Shown here: positions 15,872 through 23,693 of the stretch, in pieces
How positions within the stretch are numbered: position 1 is the stretch's first letter
Layout: the number at the start of each line of letters is the position of its first letter
Assembly (NCBI GenBank): GCA_934183155.1
Contig: CAKPSB010000004.1
Coordinates: 1 to 64,000 of the forward strand
Direction: 5' to 3'
DNA length: 64,000 bases
Source of the DNA: an uncultured Bacilli bacterium
Lineage (GTDB): Bacteria > Bacillota_I > Bacilli_A > RF39 > UBA660
Notes under the pieces: generated by a model
The model's input: only the letters and a program-made list of their open reading frames with translations
Databases searched by the model: none
Told to the model about the DNA's origin: nothing
Translations under genes and position numbers: made by a program

Positions 15872-17590
15872 TCAATTCTCTTTTCCACCATAAAAATTTA
15901 ATAATTTTTCATAAATTCCTGGTTCTATTTTATTTAAATAATTAATTGTAAGCTCTAAAGATTTATGATAATCACCTTTATTAAACAAAACTTCACTATA
16001 ATTCAAATTTTTATCTAAATCCTTTTCCGAAGAACGATATCTGTTTCCATAAACAATAGCCATTTCTGCAAACATAGCCGTCCTCATCATTTCTTTAGTT
16101 TTACCATATAATTTTAAAGCTAAATCCCTAGCTGTATCCACTCTTGTATTTAAAGTTTCAATCGTTATAGGTTTTTTATCAAGTTCTTTAATAATTTCAC
16201 CCATAGCCTCTTTGGCCTCTTTCAATTCTACAAAATAACTATTTGGAATAACCGGTAAATTGAATGAACGAATTTGCTTTTGTGAATTTCTTAATAGATC
16301 TTCTACTTCAGCAAGTTGCTGACGTGCCCGCATCTCATCATCATGCATATTACCAATAATATTTAAAGTTGTATCTAACTTATTTTCAATATTAGAAAGT
16401 CTAATAACTAAACTTTCAATTTCCTCAGTTAATTTTGAATAAGCAAAACTATGATTATTTGTATGACTAATCAAAGTACCATAATCTTCATTAAGTTTAT
16501 TTAAATCACTTCTAACTTCACATAAATCACTAATAGACTCATCCGACAAACTATACATTTGCTTTAAATCATCCATTTGCTCAAAAATATCATTAACTAA
16601 TGTATTAATTTTTTTAAGCTTTGTTTGTAAAGTTTTATTTGCATCTAAATAATCAGCTTTTATAACCTTTTCTTTTTCAAAATCCGTAAATAAATTTTCA
16701 AAATATTCAGTTAAAACTTTTAAATCAAATAAACTATCTTCAATATTAAGTACTCTTGCCCTTTTCAAAACATCAGCAATCTTCTTCTTAGCTTCACCAA
16801 TATTATATTCCACATTCAAATAATCTAAAGGATATCCCTCGCTAACCATTTTCTTATATATTGCTTCAATTTCTTCCATCTTTTTAGGCAAAATACCTTC
16901 AGCTATTAAAACAATTGAAGGAAGCTCATCCAAAATTACTTCCATATGTTTAAGCATATCGTCAATAGCTTTTAAAATAGTTTGAATTTCTGTATATTCA
17001 TTATTTTCCATTAAAATTTCAAAATCTTCAAATCTTTTAGAAATGTTTTCAAACTGTAAAGCGACAATTTTTGCAAATTCTCCAAATTCATTTTCTGTAT
17101 CTTCAAATTTTTCATATAATTCACGATATCTAGCTTTTAATTTAGTAATACTTCCTCTATTTTTTTCTTCACTTTCTGTAACTCCCTTTATCTCATTTAA
17201 CAAGAAAGCTGAAGTCGCTCTTACTTTATATATCTCCATCTCCAATTTTGCAATTTTATACATAGTACTTTTATAATCTTTTTTAGATAAAGAATATTCC
17301 GCTTCAATAAGCATATCCGTTATTTTAGGAATCTTTATTTCTTTTATATCGTCTAATCGTTCTTTCCAATTTTTATAAAGTAATTCTAATTTTTCATTAT
17401 TTAAATAGTTCTCAACTTTAGCAAGTTCAGGGCCAACTGGAGAAGTGTCTAATCTGTTTTTTTGATAATCCAAATCTTCAATAATCTTTTTATATTTTTT
17501 TCTTTTTTTATTTTTTATTATCATAGCAGCAATAATCATAATAACAAATGACGTTCCAAAAGCTGCTGCAATCATTACAATATTATTCAT
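15872..17590 (-). CDS. ezrA: Septation ring formation regulator EzrA
   Basis: EzrA is a membrane-anchored, spectrin-like protein that limits FtsZ ring formation and links FtsZ to wall synthesis. One N-terminal membrane segment (about 4-25) precedes a long series of coiled coils of 572 residues in all. Near the C terminus EMAIVYGNRYRS matches the conserved EzrA patch. I start at the ATG at 17590, five bases after GGGTGG. EzrA fits with the GpsB and DivIC genes elsewhere in the window. Confidence 0.92.
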   Translation of the reverse strand: MNNIVMIAAAFGTSFVIMIIAAMIIKNKKRKKYKKIIEDLDYQKNRLDTSPVGPELAKVENYLNNEKLELLYKNWKERLDDIKEIKIPKITDMLIEAEYSLSKKDYKSTMYKIAKLEMEIYKVRATSAFLLNEIKGVTESEEKNRGSITKLKARYRELYEKFEDTENEFGEFAKIVALQFENISKRFEDFEILMENNEYTEIQTILKAIDDMLKHMEVILDELPSIVLIAEGILPKKMEEIEAIYKKMVSEGYPLDYLNVEYNIGEAKKKIADVLKRARVLNIEDSLFDLKVLTEYFENLFTDFEKEKVIKADYLDANKTLQTKLKKINTLVNDIFEQMDDLKQMYSLSDESISDLCEVRSDLNKLNEDYGTLISHTNNHSFAYSKLTEEIESLVIRLSNIENKLDTTLNIIGNMHDDEMRARQQLAEVEDLLRNSQKQIRSFNLPVIPNSYFVELKEAKEAMGEIIKELDKKPITIETLNTRVDTARDLALKLYGKTKEMMRTAMFAEMAIVYGNRYRSSEKDLDKNLNYSEVLFNKGDYHKSLELTINYLNKIEPGIYEKLLNFYGGKEN

Positions 17591-17608
17591 ATCTACCACC
17601 CTAGTATA

Positions 17609-17637
17609 ATTGTACCAAATTAGTTACTTAAAGTCCA
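17609..17637 (-). promoter_or_regulatory. Sigma-A promoter for ezrA
   Basis: TGGACT (17637-17632), 17 bases, TACAAT (17614-17609). A second possible -10, TATACT, lies at 17608-17603. Confidence 0.6.
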
Positions 17638-17736
17638 TACAAAAATATTCATTTTAAACTCCGAAATATAAACTTTTATATATATCAAAAAAACATTATC
17701 AAATTATTTCAATAATATTTTTTAAAGAATATTTTA

Positions 17737-18432
17737 TTACATAACTAATTTTTTACATTTAGATTTAACATTTCTAGAAATAGCATCTACTACTATAGCA
17801 TCATCCTTCTGTTCTAAATAAAGTCCTTGTTTAAGTGGTAACCATAAATGTAAACGATAATCTCCTACTTCGTCAGTTACATTTACCCATTCTGCTATAA
17901 TTCCATCATCATCTTCACATACTTGCATTCCATGTTTTTTCATAATCCCCTCTGAATTAGATCCAATTAAATCAGTTCTAGCATATACCAAATCAAAATC
18001 ATTATAGTATGCATATTCCATAGCAAAAGATACTAATTCACTACAAGCTCCTCTTCCACGAAAACTCTTTATTGTAGATAATCCATAAAAGTAAATATTC
18101 GTAACTTCTTTACCATCATAAGACTTAAAATCTACTGATACATTCTTTTCATTATAAGTAACTCCATTCATAGAAACCGGATTCATAGCTTGATCTAAAT
18201 AAATAAATAATTTTCCATTAGTATCATATAATTTTAATTCTTCAGCTGCTGATTCATATGTAATTTCTTCCCCATATTGTTCTTCAAATGATTTTAATAA
18301 ATTCATCAAAATTAAAACATTTTCCTCTGAATAACCCATAGTAGCAATATAACATCCATTATCTAATACTTTCCATATTTTAATCTTCTGTTTGTCATTA
18401 TATATATTTTTATAAAATTCTTTCTTATTCAT
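17737..18432 (-). CDS. GNAT family N-acetyltransferase
   Basis: A 231-residue protein whose middle part (about 100-170) has the GNAT fold signature: LSTIKSFRGRGACSELVSFA carries the R/Q-x-x-G-x-G/A acetyl-CoA loop, and the following NSEGIMKKHGM is typical of the fourth helix. The first 90 residues show no feature I recognise. It overlaps the M20 peptidase gene by eight bases, and both lie behind a leader-peptide attenuator, so it may be an inducible modifying enzyme. Its substrate is unknown. Confidence 0.8.
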   Translation of the reverse strand: MNKKEFYKNIYNDKQKIKIWKVLDNGCYIATMGYSEENVLILMNLLKSFEEQYGEEITYESAAEELKLYDTNGKLFIYLDQAMNPVSMNGVTYNEKNVSVDFKSYDGKEVTNIYFYGLSTIKSFRGRGACSELVSFAMEYAYYNDFDLVYARTDLIGSNSEGIMKKHGMQVCEDDDGIIAEWVNVTDEVGDYRLHLWLPLKQGLYLEQKDDAIVVDAISRNVKSKCKKLVM

Positions 18433-19477
18433 AATTTCCTCCTAAAAACTCCTCATATATTTTATATAATGTATATAAACTTTCTTTATTCACATATTCA
18501 TTTTTACAATGTGGATTATATCCTGTAGGATTCATAATTATAGTAGGTATTCCCTTATCACTAAAAAATATTGCATCCGATGTTGTTTCACATCCTTTTT
18601 CTATCACTGTTCTTCCCAACATTTTCTCACATATATCTATATATTTCTTTATATATTTATTATTAATATCTGTAACAAAAGAACTGCCTATAGTTAAAAC
18701 TTTTATCTTTACTTCGTCATCTATATTTTTAATAAATTCTAGTATATTATCTTTATCTTCATTAATATATCTTATATCTAATATCATTGAAGCGTAATCT
18801 GGTACTTGATTATTAGAATTACCCCCATTTAATTTTGCCAAATTAACGCTTGTTATATATTCATCACTAGATTTTGGTATTGGATACTTTAAAATAATTT
18901 TATTATAAACATTTATAAGTTTAATAATTGCATTTTCTCCATTAAACAATTGCGCTGAATGTGCAGGTTTTCCTTTAGTACTAAGTTCCAATTGAATTAA
19001 TCCTTTTTCCTCTTTTATCAATTCAAAATCAGAACCCCCATCAGGTAATATAGCTAATTTACTATTATATATTTTAGATAGTTCATAAGCACAATTCCCA
19101 TCTATTTCTTCATCGCTGGTAATAAATAACGCTATTTTTAAGTCAGTTTTAATGTTTTTAAACAAAGTAAGTAATACTGCTACACTCCCCTTCATATCAA
19201 TAGTACCTCTTCCATATATATTATCTTCATCCTCAGTAAATTCGTATGTGTCATCGTATACAACATCAATATGCGTACAAAATATAATATCTAAATTCTT
19301 ACTATCAGTATTAGATAATACCATAGCTTTTTTATTCTTAAATGTATATTCACAAATTTTTAAATTCCTAAATTCTTCTTTTATATAATTAAATAATTTT
19401 TCAAATTCTTCTGTGTTTTTTTCATAAGTTTTATAACTTAGTAATTTTTTTAATGTATCTATAATTTCTTTTTCCAT
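18425..19477 (-). CDS. M20-family metallopeptidase/deacylase
   Basis: A 350-residue two-zinc hydrolase of the DapE/ArgE/CPG2 group. Metal and catalytic motifs are CTHIDVV (His and Asp), GRGTIDMKG (bridging Asp), TSDEE (general base and ligand), PDGG (ligand) and NPHCKNEYVN (C-terminal His). The middle part (about 165-270) is the dimerisation domain. Members split amide bonds of amino acids, dipeptides or acylated compounds; motifs do not tell which. It starts behind TAAGGAGG and is the first enzyme gene after the attenuator. Confidence 0.9.
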   Translation of the reverse strand: MEKEIIDTLKKLLSYKTYEKNTEEFEKLFNYIKEEFRNLKICEYTFKNKKAMVLSNTDSKNLDIIFCTHIDVVYDDTYEFTEDEDNIYGRGTIDMKGSVAVLLTLFKNIKTDLKIALFITSDEEIDGNCAYELSKIYNSKLAILPDGGSDFELIKEEKGLIQLELSTKGKPAHSAQLFNGENAIIKLINVYNKIILKYPIPKSSDEYITSVNLAKLNGGNSNNQVPDYASMILDIRYINEDKDNILEFIKNIDDEVKIKVLTIGSSFVTDINNKYIKKYIDICEKMLGRTVIEKGCETTSDAIFFSDKGIPTIIMNPTGYNPHCKNEYVNKESLYTLYKIYEEFLGGNYE

Positions 19478-19504
19478 AATTTCCTCCTTATTAATGTTTT
19501 TTCA

Positions 19505-19547
19505 TAATAGTAAAAGACCTATGTACTTACTTGTATACATAGGTCTT
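19505..19547 (-). terminator. Intrinsic terminator/attenuator before the M20-GNAT operon
   Basis: On the minus strand AAGACCTATGTA (19547-19536) pairs perfectly with TACATAGGTCTT (19525-19514), followed by TTTACTATT. It lies between the leader peptide gene and the M20 start, so it must be passed or melted for expression. Its left arm is also complementary to an upstream segment (see the next entry). Confidence 0.8.
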
Positions 19548-19586
19548 AAATTATAAATCGGATAAATACTTTATTAATTTAATCAT

Positions 19587-19620
19587 TATGGATACAAGCA
19601 AGACTAAAACACTTGTATCC
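19587..19620 (-). promoter_or_regulatory. Anti-antiterminator hairpin and alternative pairing segment
   Basis: GGATACAAG (19620-19612) pairs with CTTGTATCC (19598-19590). The second arm, as CTTGTATCCATA (19598-19587), can instead pair with TATGTATACAAG (19541-19530), 11 of 12 bases, and this would break the terminator. A third possible pairing joins ACACTTG in the leader gene (19649-19643) with CAAGTGT (19615-19609). The four segments form the mutually exclusive set expected of translational attenuation of transcription. Confidence 0.7.
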
Positions 19621-19628
19621 AAACGTTT

Positions 19629-19694
19629 TTAACGTTTTTCCCCAAGTGTATGTTTCAAGCGGCGTCTTAATGATAAATTAATAATCTTTTTCAT
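19629..19694 (-). CDS. Leader peptide, 21 residues, Arg-rich
   Basis: A short gene with its own ribosome binding site (AAAGGAAAG, about ten bases before ATG) and strong promoter. The product begins MKKIINLSLRRRLK and ends in a G-E-K-R tail. R-R-R and R-L-K are +X+ motifs; in erm leader peptides such motifs cause ribosome stalling with macrolides. It is followed directly by alternative hairpins and a terminator, so the act of translating it probably sets expression of the M20 and GNAT genes. The inducer is unknown. Confidence 0.7.
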   Translation of the reverse strand: MKKIINLSLRRRLKHTLGEKR

Positions 19695-19720
19695 ACGTAT
19701 CTTTCCTTTCGTTGCTGTAA

Positions 19721-19749
19721 ATAATACCATAACATTTTACTTTTGTCAA
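19721..19749 (-). promoter_or_regulatory. Sigma-A promoter for the leader/M20/GNAT operon
   Basis: TTGACA (19749-19744), 17 bases, TATTAT (19726-19721). The start would be near 19714, about 20 bases before the leader peptide ATG. Confidence 0.85.
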
Positions 19750-20018
19750 TACTTCCACATTTATATTAAATAAAACTTGTAACTTTCATAATTAATTTTT
19801 TTCTTTTACAATAATTAAAGAAAAAACAATCAAATAATATAACTTAAATTAATCTTCTTTTATTGAAATAAAATTTTATAAAATTTAACTCCTCTACTAT
19901 TAATAAAAATGTTTGACTTATATTTAGTTACTTTAATTATAAAAAACAATATTAAACAATCACAAAAAATACATAATATTATCTTATCCTTAATATCATC
20001 TATAATTATACAAAATAT
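19750..20018. other. AT-rich intergenic stretch
   Basis: Between the leader promoter and the rhodanese gene. I found no reading frame with a binding site and no strong hairpin. Some TATAAT-like sequences are present, as expected from base composition. Confidence 0.6.
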
Positions 20019-20297
20019 TTATTTTAAAATCCAAGCCTCATAACCTCCAATAACACTAACCACATTATATCCTCGCATTCTAAGCATTTTAACAACAGTC
20101 TTAGAACTAACACCATACTGACAATATATATAATATATATCTGTTCTGTTCAAATATTTCTCTGGTGTATTCATAAGAAATGTACCATTAATATTTAAAG
20201 CCCCTGGAATATGATTGTCATTAAATTTTTCCCTTGATCTAATATCAATAATATTAGGCCTATCAATTTTCAATAAATCACTAACACTAATAAACAA
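20019..20297 (-). CDS. Single-domain rhodanese-like protein
   Basis: A 92-residue rhodanese domain: NIIDIRSREKFNDNHIPGAL is the first signature and YCQYGVSSKTVVKML holds the active-site cysteine loop (C-x-x-G-x-x-S). Such proteins carry sulfur as a cysteine persulfide. I start at TTG 20297, preceded by GAGGTGG; the upstream frame extension has no binding site and crosses the pduL terminator. It could supply sulfur to tRNA thiolation, since ThiI here lacks its rhodanese domain, but that link is inference. Confidence 0.85.
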   Translation of the reverse strand: MFISVSDLLKIDRPNIIDIRSREKFNDNHIPGALNINGTFLMNTPEKYLNRTDIYYIYCQYGVSSKTVVKMLRMRGYNVVSVIGGYEAWILK

Positions 20298-20349
20298 AAT
20301 ACCACCTCTAAAACAGTATATGTTTATTAGAAAAAAACACTCATTGTAT

Positions 20350-20379
20350 AAAACTAAAATAATGCTAAACAGCATTATT
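20350..20379 (-). terminator. Terminator after pduL
   Basis: AATAATGCT and AGCATTATT around a four-base loop, starting at the pduL stop, with TTATTTTAGTTT after it. Confidence 0.8.
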
Positions 20380-20944
20380 CATATGAAATTATTTCAAGTT
20401 CATCACCAGTTTTTAAACCAAAAGCATTACCATCATCACTATCTAAATGCATCTCAAGTAAAGATGGCTCTAAAACTTTTAAATGTACATTATCTAAAAT
20501 TCCACCTTTTTCACCGGTAACTTTTACTTTTACTTTTTGTACATTTTCCAAATGATATTTTTTAACTTCCTCAGGACTTATATGTATATGCCTATTAGCC
20601 AAAATACACCCCTCATCTAAATGAACACTAGCCTTTGGACTACTGATTGTTATTGGACTAGACCCTTTTAAATCACCAGATGTTCTAATTGGTGGGTCTA
20701 ATTTCAAAAAATAACTATCAGTTCTAGAAATTTCAACTTGTGTATAATTTCTAATTGGTCCCAAAACTCTAACATGTTCAATTTTTCTTTGAGCATTTTC
20801 TATAGTAACAAACTTATCAGAAGCAAATTGACCTGGTTGTCTTAAATCTTTTACTTTATTAAAAGGCTCATCACCAAATAATTTTTTATAATTCTCCTCA
20901 TCTAAATGCACATGACGCATTGATACACCTAATATTACCTTCAT
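20375..20944 (-). CDS. pduL: PduL-type phosphate acyltransferase
   Basis: PduL-type enzymes exchange acyl groups between CoA and phosphate (propanoyl or acetyl). Two beta-barrel halves each carry a metal-binding histidine motif: SMRHVHL near the start and NRHIHI near residue 118, with EMHLDSDDGNAFGL near the C terminus. No microcompartment genes are nearby and there is no N-terminal encapsulation peptide, so it probably serves as the phosphotransacetylase of acetate fermentation, which would match the pyruvate formate-lyase genes at 41-43 kb. Confidence 0.92.
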   Translation of the reverse strand: MKVILGVSMRHVHLDEENYKKLFGDEPFNKVKDLRQPGQFASDKFVTIENAQRKIEHVRVLGPIRNYTQVEISRTDSYFLKLDPPIRTSGDLKGSSPITISSPKASVHLDEGCILANRHIHISPEEVKKYHLENVQKVKVKVTGEKGGILDNVHLKVLEPSLLEMHLDSDDGNAFGLKTGDELEIISYE

Positions 20945-20961
20945 ATCATCCCTCCAAAAAC

Positions 20962-20970
20962 ATTATAACA
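20962..20970 (-). promoter_or_regulatory. Extended -10 promoter for pduL
   Basis: TGTTATAAT on the minus strand, 18 bases before the ATG. No clear -35 box. Confidence 0.5.
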
Positions 20971-21078
20971 CGGCAAAAAATTTAAAAATTAACAATCATC
21001 AAATCTATACATTTTTTAACACAATTAATTCATATTTGATACTTAATTAAATAATATTAATATGAAAGGATTGATTAA

Positions 21079-21420
21079 ATGAATAATTTTGCAAATCAAA
21101 ATAATTTTTCAAAAAACCCCATGTATAATTCACAAATGCCCATGCAGCCAATAAACTATATACCATCAGAACAGTCATACATTGAAAACATACTAAGATT
21201 AAATCGTGGCAAAAATGTTGAAATATACGCCTCATATCCAGATTCAGATGAATGGCGCAATAAAATATTTTCCGGAATAGTTGAACAATCTGGACGAGAT
21301 CATATAATCTTAAGTGACCCCAAAACAGGAAACTGGTATTTAATTTTATTAATTTATATTAATTTTATAAAATTTGATGAAAGAATAACTTCCGACCCTG
21401 AATTTTATCCAAACAATTGA
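21079..21420 (+). CDS. gerQ: Spore coat protein GerQ
   Basis: GerQ is an inner coat protein that is crosslinked by transglutaminase and holds the cortex hydrolase CwlJ in place. The 113 residues have an Asn/Gln/Pro-rich N-terminal third (possible crosslinking region) and the conserved block EQSYIENILRLNRGK, GRDHIILSDPKTG and LIYINFIKFDE. It starts at ATG behind AAAGGA. Sigma-E control is expected; only weak matches are visible upstream. No cwlJ gene lies in this window. Confidence 0.93.
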   Translation: MNNFANQNNFSKNPMYNSQMPMQPINYIPSEQSYIENILRLNRGKNVEIYASYPDSDEWRNKIFSGIVEQSGRDHIILSDPKTGNWYLILLIYINFIKFDERITSDPEFYPNN

Positions 21421-21445
21421 ATTAAACTTGGTTATTTGTTATAAT
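21417..21445 (+). promoter_or_regulatory. Sigma-A promoter for lemA
   Basis: TTGAAT (overlapping the gerQ stop), 17 bases, TATAAT. Confidence 0.75.
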
Positions 21446-21463
21446 TAGCATAGGTGATAAGGT

Positions 21464-22009
21464 ATGACAACATTCATAATAACAACAATAATTTTATTAT
21501 TTATATGCTCAATTTTGATGTGGATTATAAATACATACAATAAATTTCAAGTTTACATCATTAGAATAAATGAAGCTGAAGCTAATATTGACGCTGTATT
21601 AAGAAAAAGATTTGATCTTCTTAACAAATCAATTGACATTATTAAAACAAACGCCAAAATAGAAGATGATGTTTTAGGACAAATAATCAAACTTCGTTCT
21701 AGAAAATTAAGTAACTTTGAACTAGATAGAAAATTATACGACGGTCTAAAAGAATTTAGTAAATATAAAGAAGAATATCCAGAATTAAAAAATAGTGAAT
21801 CATTTATGAAAATAGATGTTGAACTAAGTGAATCTGAAGCTGAAATAGTAGCTTTTAGAAAATATTATAATGATATAATTACCGATTATAATAAATTGAT
21901 TAAATCTTTTCCAACTAACACAATAGCCTTAATTTTTAAATTCAAAAGCAAATTATATTTTGACGGAAAAGATATGAATGATGACATTATAAATGATTTT
22001 AAATTATAA
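21464..22009 (+). CDS. lemA: LemA family protein
   Basis: A 181-residue protein with one N-terminal membrane segment (about 3-24) followed by a long helical bundle. YNKFQVYIIRINEAEANIDAVLRKRFDLL and, near the end, YNKLIKSFPTNTIA fit the LemA pattern. The family is widespread and often sits with membrane peptidases or cell envelope genes, but its role is not known. It has its own promoter and a terminator shared with the convergent divIC gene. Confidence 0.85.
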   Translation: MTTFIITTIILLFICSILMWIINTYNKFQVYIIRINEAEANIDAVLRKRFDLLNKSIDIIKTNAKIEDDVLGQIIKLRSRKLSNFELDRKLYDGLKEFSKYKEEYPELKNSESFMKIDVELSESEAEIVAFRKYYNDIITDYNKLIKSFPTNTIALIFKFKSKLYFDGKDMNDDIINDFKL

Positions 22010-22032
22010 AAAGTTCCAAATGGAACCTTTTA
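22009..22032. terminator. Terminator between convergent lemA and divIC
   Basis: AAGTTCC and GGAACCTT, a short stem with one bulge, flanked by A and T runs on both sides. Confidence 0.65.
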
Positions 22033-22446
22033 TTTTGCCTTTCTATGATGTCTAATTACAAAAATTACAATAAATAAAGATGCTGCTTCACAACCATAAA
22101 TAATATATTTCTCATCTATAGAGGTTTTCTTTTCTTTAACCGTCTGTTTTTTCTTATCCGATTTTATAACATATTCACCATTTTTAGTATAAAGATAATT
22201 TTCTCTAGCATATCTAGCCACATAATCTTTATCTTGTAATTTAGTTATCTCCGTTTTTAATGAACTCGCATCTGTTTTTAATTCATTCAAATTATTTGTT
22301 AGCTTTTTTTCTTCTACTTTCAATCTATATAAATCATTTGTCACTGTTACTAAAGTAAAAACAAAATATATAATAATTAAAACCGCTAATGTACCAAATA
22401 AAGCTAACCTTCGTTTAGCTTTTTTACTAATTTTTCCTTTAGCCAT
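22030..22446 (-). CDS. divIC: FtsB/DivIC-like septum protein with extra C-terminal membrane segment
   Basis: Short basic cytoplasmic start, a membrane segment (about 14-35), a coiled coil (40-70) and LQDKDYVARYARENYLYTK, the DivIC/FtsB motif. DivIC works with FtsL and DivIB at the septum. The position after yabP-yabQ matches divIC of Bacillus. An extra hydrophobic segment (about 112-131) near the C terminus is not part of the usual protein. Confidence 0.85.
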   Translation of the reverse strand: MAKGKISKKAKRRLALFGTLAVLIIIYFVFTLVTVTNDLYRLKVEEKKLTNNLNELKTDASSLKTEITKLQDKDYVARYARENYLYTKNGEYVIKSDKKKQTVKEKKTSIDEKYIIYGCEAASLFIVIFVIRHHRKAK

Positions 22447-22522
22447 GAGTTCACCTACTCTCTATAAAAATTATAGCACTTTTTAAGACAAGTAAGCAAT
22501 GCTACCACCATATATAGACAAA

Positions 22523-22783
22523 CTATTTACTTATTTTATTTTCCAAAAAAAAGCCTAAAACAATCATCATTATTTCATAAAAATGTAAATAACCATTATT
22601 AATCTTTTCAAGAACAATAAAATACAATATAGTACTTGAAAAAATAATTAAACCAGTCCCAACCACCTTAATTATTTTTTTAGAAGAATAAATAATTTTA
22701 TCATTCAACTTAAAAAAAATTGAAAAAATAAAACCAAAAATAAAAGAAAAAACAAGTGAAACAATTTGAACATCAAGAGACAT
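22523..22783 (-). CDS. yabQ: Spore cortex protein YabQ, short form
   Basis: An 86-residue protein with three hydrophobic segments. The middle part (ILYFIVLEKINNGYLHFYEI) resembles the YabQ core, where a leucine-rich membrane stretch is followed by N-x-G-x-x-R/H-x-Y. YabQ is needed for spore cortex formation in Bacillus. It is shorter than usual and the match alone is weak, but it lies exactly between yabP and divIC and overlaps yabP by one base. Confidence 0.75.
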   Translation of the reverse strand: MSLDVQIVSLVFSFIFGFIFSIFFKLNDKIIYSSKKIIKVVGTGLIIFSSTILYFIVLEKINNGYLHFYEIMMIVLGFFLENKISK

Positions 22784-23073
22784 TATTTAAACAATTTACC
22801 CCATAAACTGCTTTCTTTTTCCTTATTAACATCCTCTTGATAAGCAATACTATCAACCTTTCCTTTAATAGAAACATTTCCTTGATACGTGTCCAATTTT
22901 ATTATTTCTAAACCCTCTCCTTTTAAAACAAGACTTCCCATACTAGTTTCCATAAAAAATTCATTCTCATCAAAATTATCTATTTTTTTAACCCCTGTTA
23001 TTATAATATTTTTTCTTTCATTAATTGTTATACTATGATTTAAAGAAGTAATAACACTATCAATTTTATCCAT
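22783..23073 (-). CDS. yabP: Sporulation protein YabP
   Basis: A 96-residue soluble protein with the YabP pattern: ITINERKNIIITGVKKIDNF, then ETSMGSLVLKGEGLEI and GNVSIKGKVDSI, ending in GKLFK. YabP is conserved in spore formers and expressed in the mother cell; YabP-like proteins are tied to the sigma-E regulon. A CATATATT sequence before the gene is a possible sigma-E -10 box. It starts behind AGGGGG. Confidence 0.88.
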   Translation of the reverse strand: MDKIDSVITSLNHSITINERKNIIITGVKKIDNFDENEFFMETSMGSLVLKGEGLEIIKLDTYQGNVSIKGKVDSIAYQEDVNKEKESSLWGKLFK

Positions 23074-23110
23074 ATATTTTCCCCCTAAAAAAATATATGC
23101 ATAACACTAT

Positions 23111-23132
23111 AAAAAAAGAAGAATTAATCTTC
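23111..23132 (-). terminator. Terminator after spoVG
   Basis: GAAGA and TCTTC around a five-base loop, followed by seven T on the minus strand. Short stem. Confidence 0.6.
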
Positions 23133-23387
23133 ATCTTGTAATTTATTAAATTCCTCTAAAATAGCATCTTCAAATAACTTACGACACTCTGTATTTATAG
23201 GATGTGCTGTATCATGATGTTTTCCTGTTCTATCTTCTCTACTAGGCATTGCAACAAATAGACCGCCATCTTTTTCAATAATTCTAATTCCATGAACAGC
23301 AAAACAATCATCCAAAACTACTGAAGCAATACCTCGCATACGTCCTTCATCATTAACTTTGCGAACCTTTACTGATGTAATTTTCAT
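23124..23387 (-). CDS. spoVG: Regulator SpoVG
   Basis: SpoVG is a small nucleic-acid-binding regulator found in spore formers and non-spore formers alike. The 87 residues are close to the family consensus: MKITSVKVRKVNDEGRMRGI, ASVVLDDCFAVHGIRIIE and FVAMPSREDRTGKHHD. The length is that of the common core. It has its own promoter downstream of veg. Confidence 0.96.
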   Translation of the reverse strand: MKITSVKVRKVNDEGRMRGIASVVLDDCFAVHGIRIIEKDGGLFVAMPSREDRTGKHHDTAHPINTECRKLFEDAILEEFNKLQDED

Positions 23388-23420
23388 ATAATCTCTCCCT
23401 CCTAGGATAATTTCAACCTA

Positions 23421-23449
23421 AGTATACAATAATTAAATATAAAAATCAA
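23421..23449 (-). promoter_or_regulatory. Sigma-A-like promoter for spoVG
   Basis: TTGATT (23449-23444), 17 bases, TATACT (23426-23421). In Bacillus spoVG is read by sigma-H; this site looks like a vegetative one. Confidence 0.65.
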
Positions 23450-23453
23450 TTAG

Positions 23454-23693
23454 CTATTCATATATTTTAATTGTTTTTGTAATAATATCAGCATAAGAAA
23501 AAGATTTAATAGCTCCACTACCTATAAGTTCCACCAAAAAAACAAAATTATATACTTTAATTATTTTTGCATCATACACCTCATATTTATTGCGTCCCAT
23601 GTTATACTCTATTTTAATTTTTTTCCCTAAAAATGGTATTAAAATTTGTTTTATTGCTTTAACATCTAACACTTTAGCGGGGATAACCAACAT
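23454..23693 (-). CDS. veg: Veg-family protein
   Basis: A 79-residue small basic beta-barrel protein. LGKKIKIEYNMGRNKYEVYDAKI and the C-terminal SYADIITKTIKIYE match Veg (DUF1021), whose Bacillus member has been linked to biofilm control. It starts at ATG 23693 behind AAGGGA, overlapping the end of yabG by 20 bases, the same gene pair as in Bacillus (yabG-veg). Confidence 0.88.
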   Translation of the reverse strand: MLVIPAKVLDVKAIKQILIPFLGKKIKIEYNMGRNKYEVYDAKIIKVYNFVFLVELIGSGAIKSFSYADIITKTIKIYE

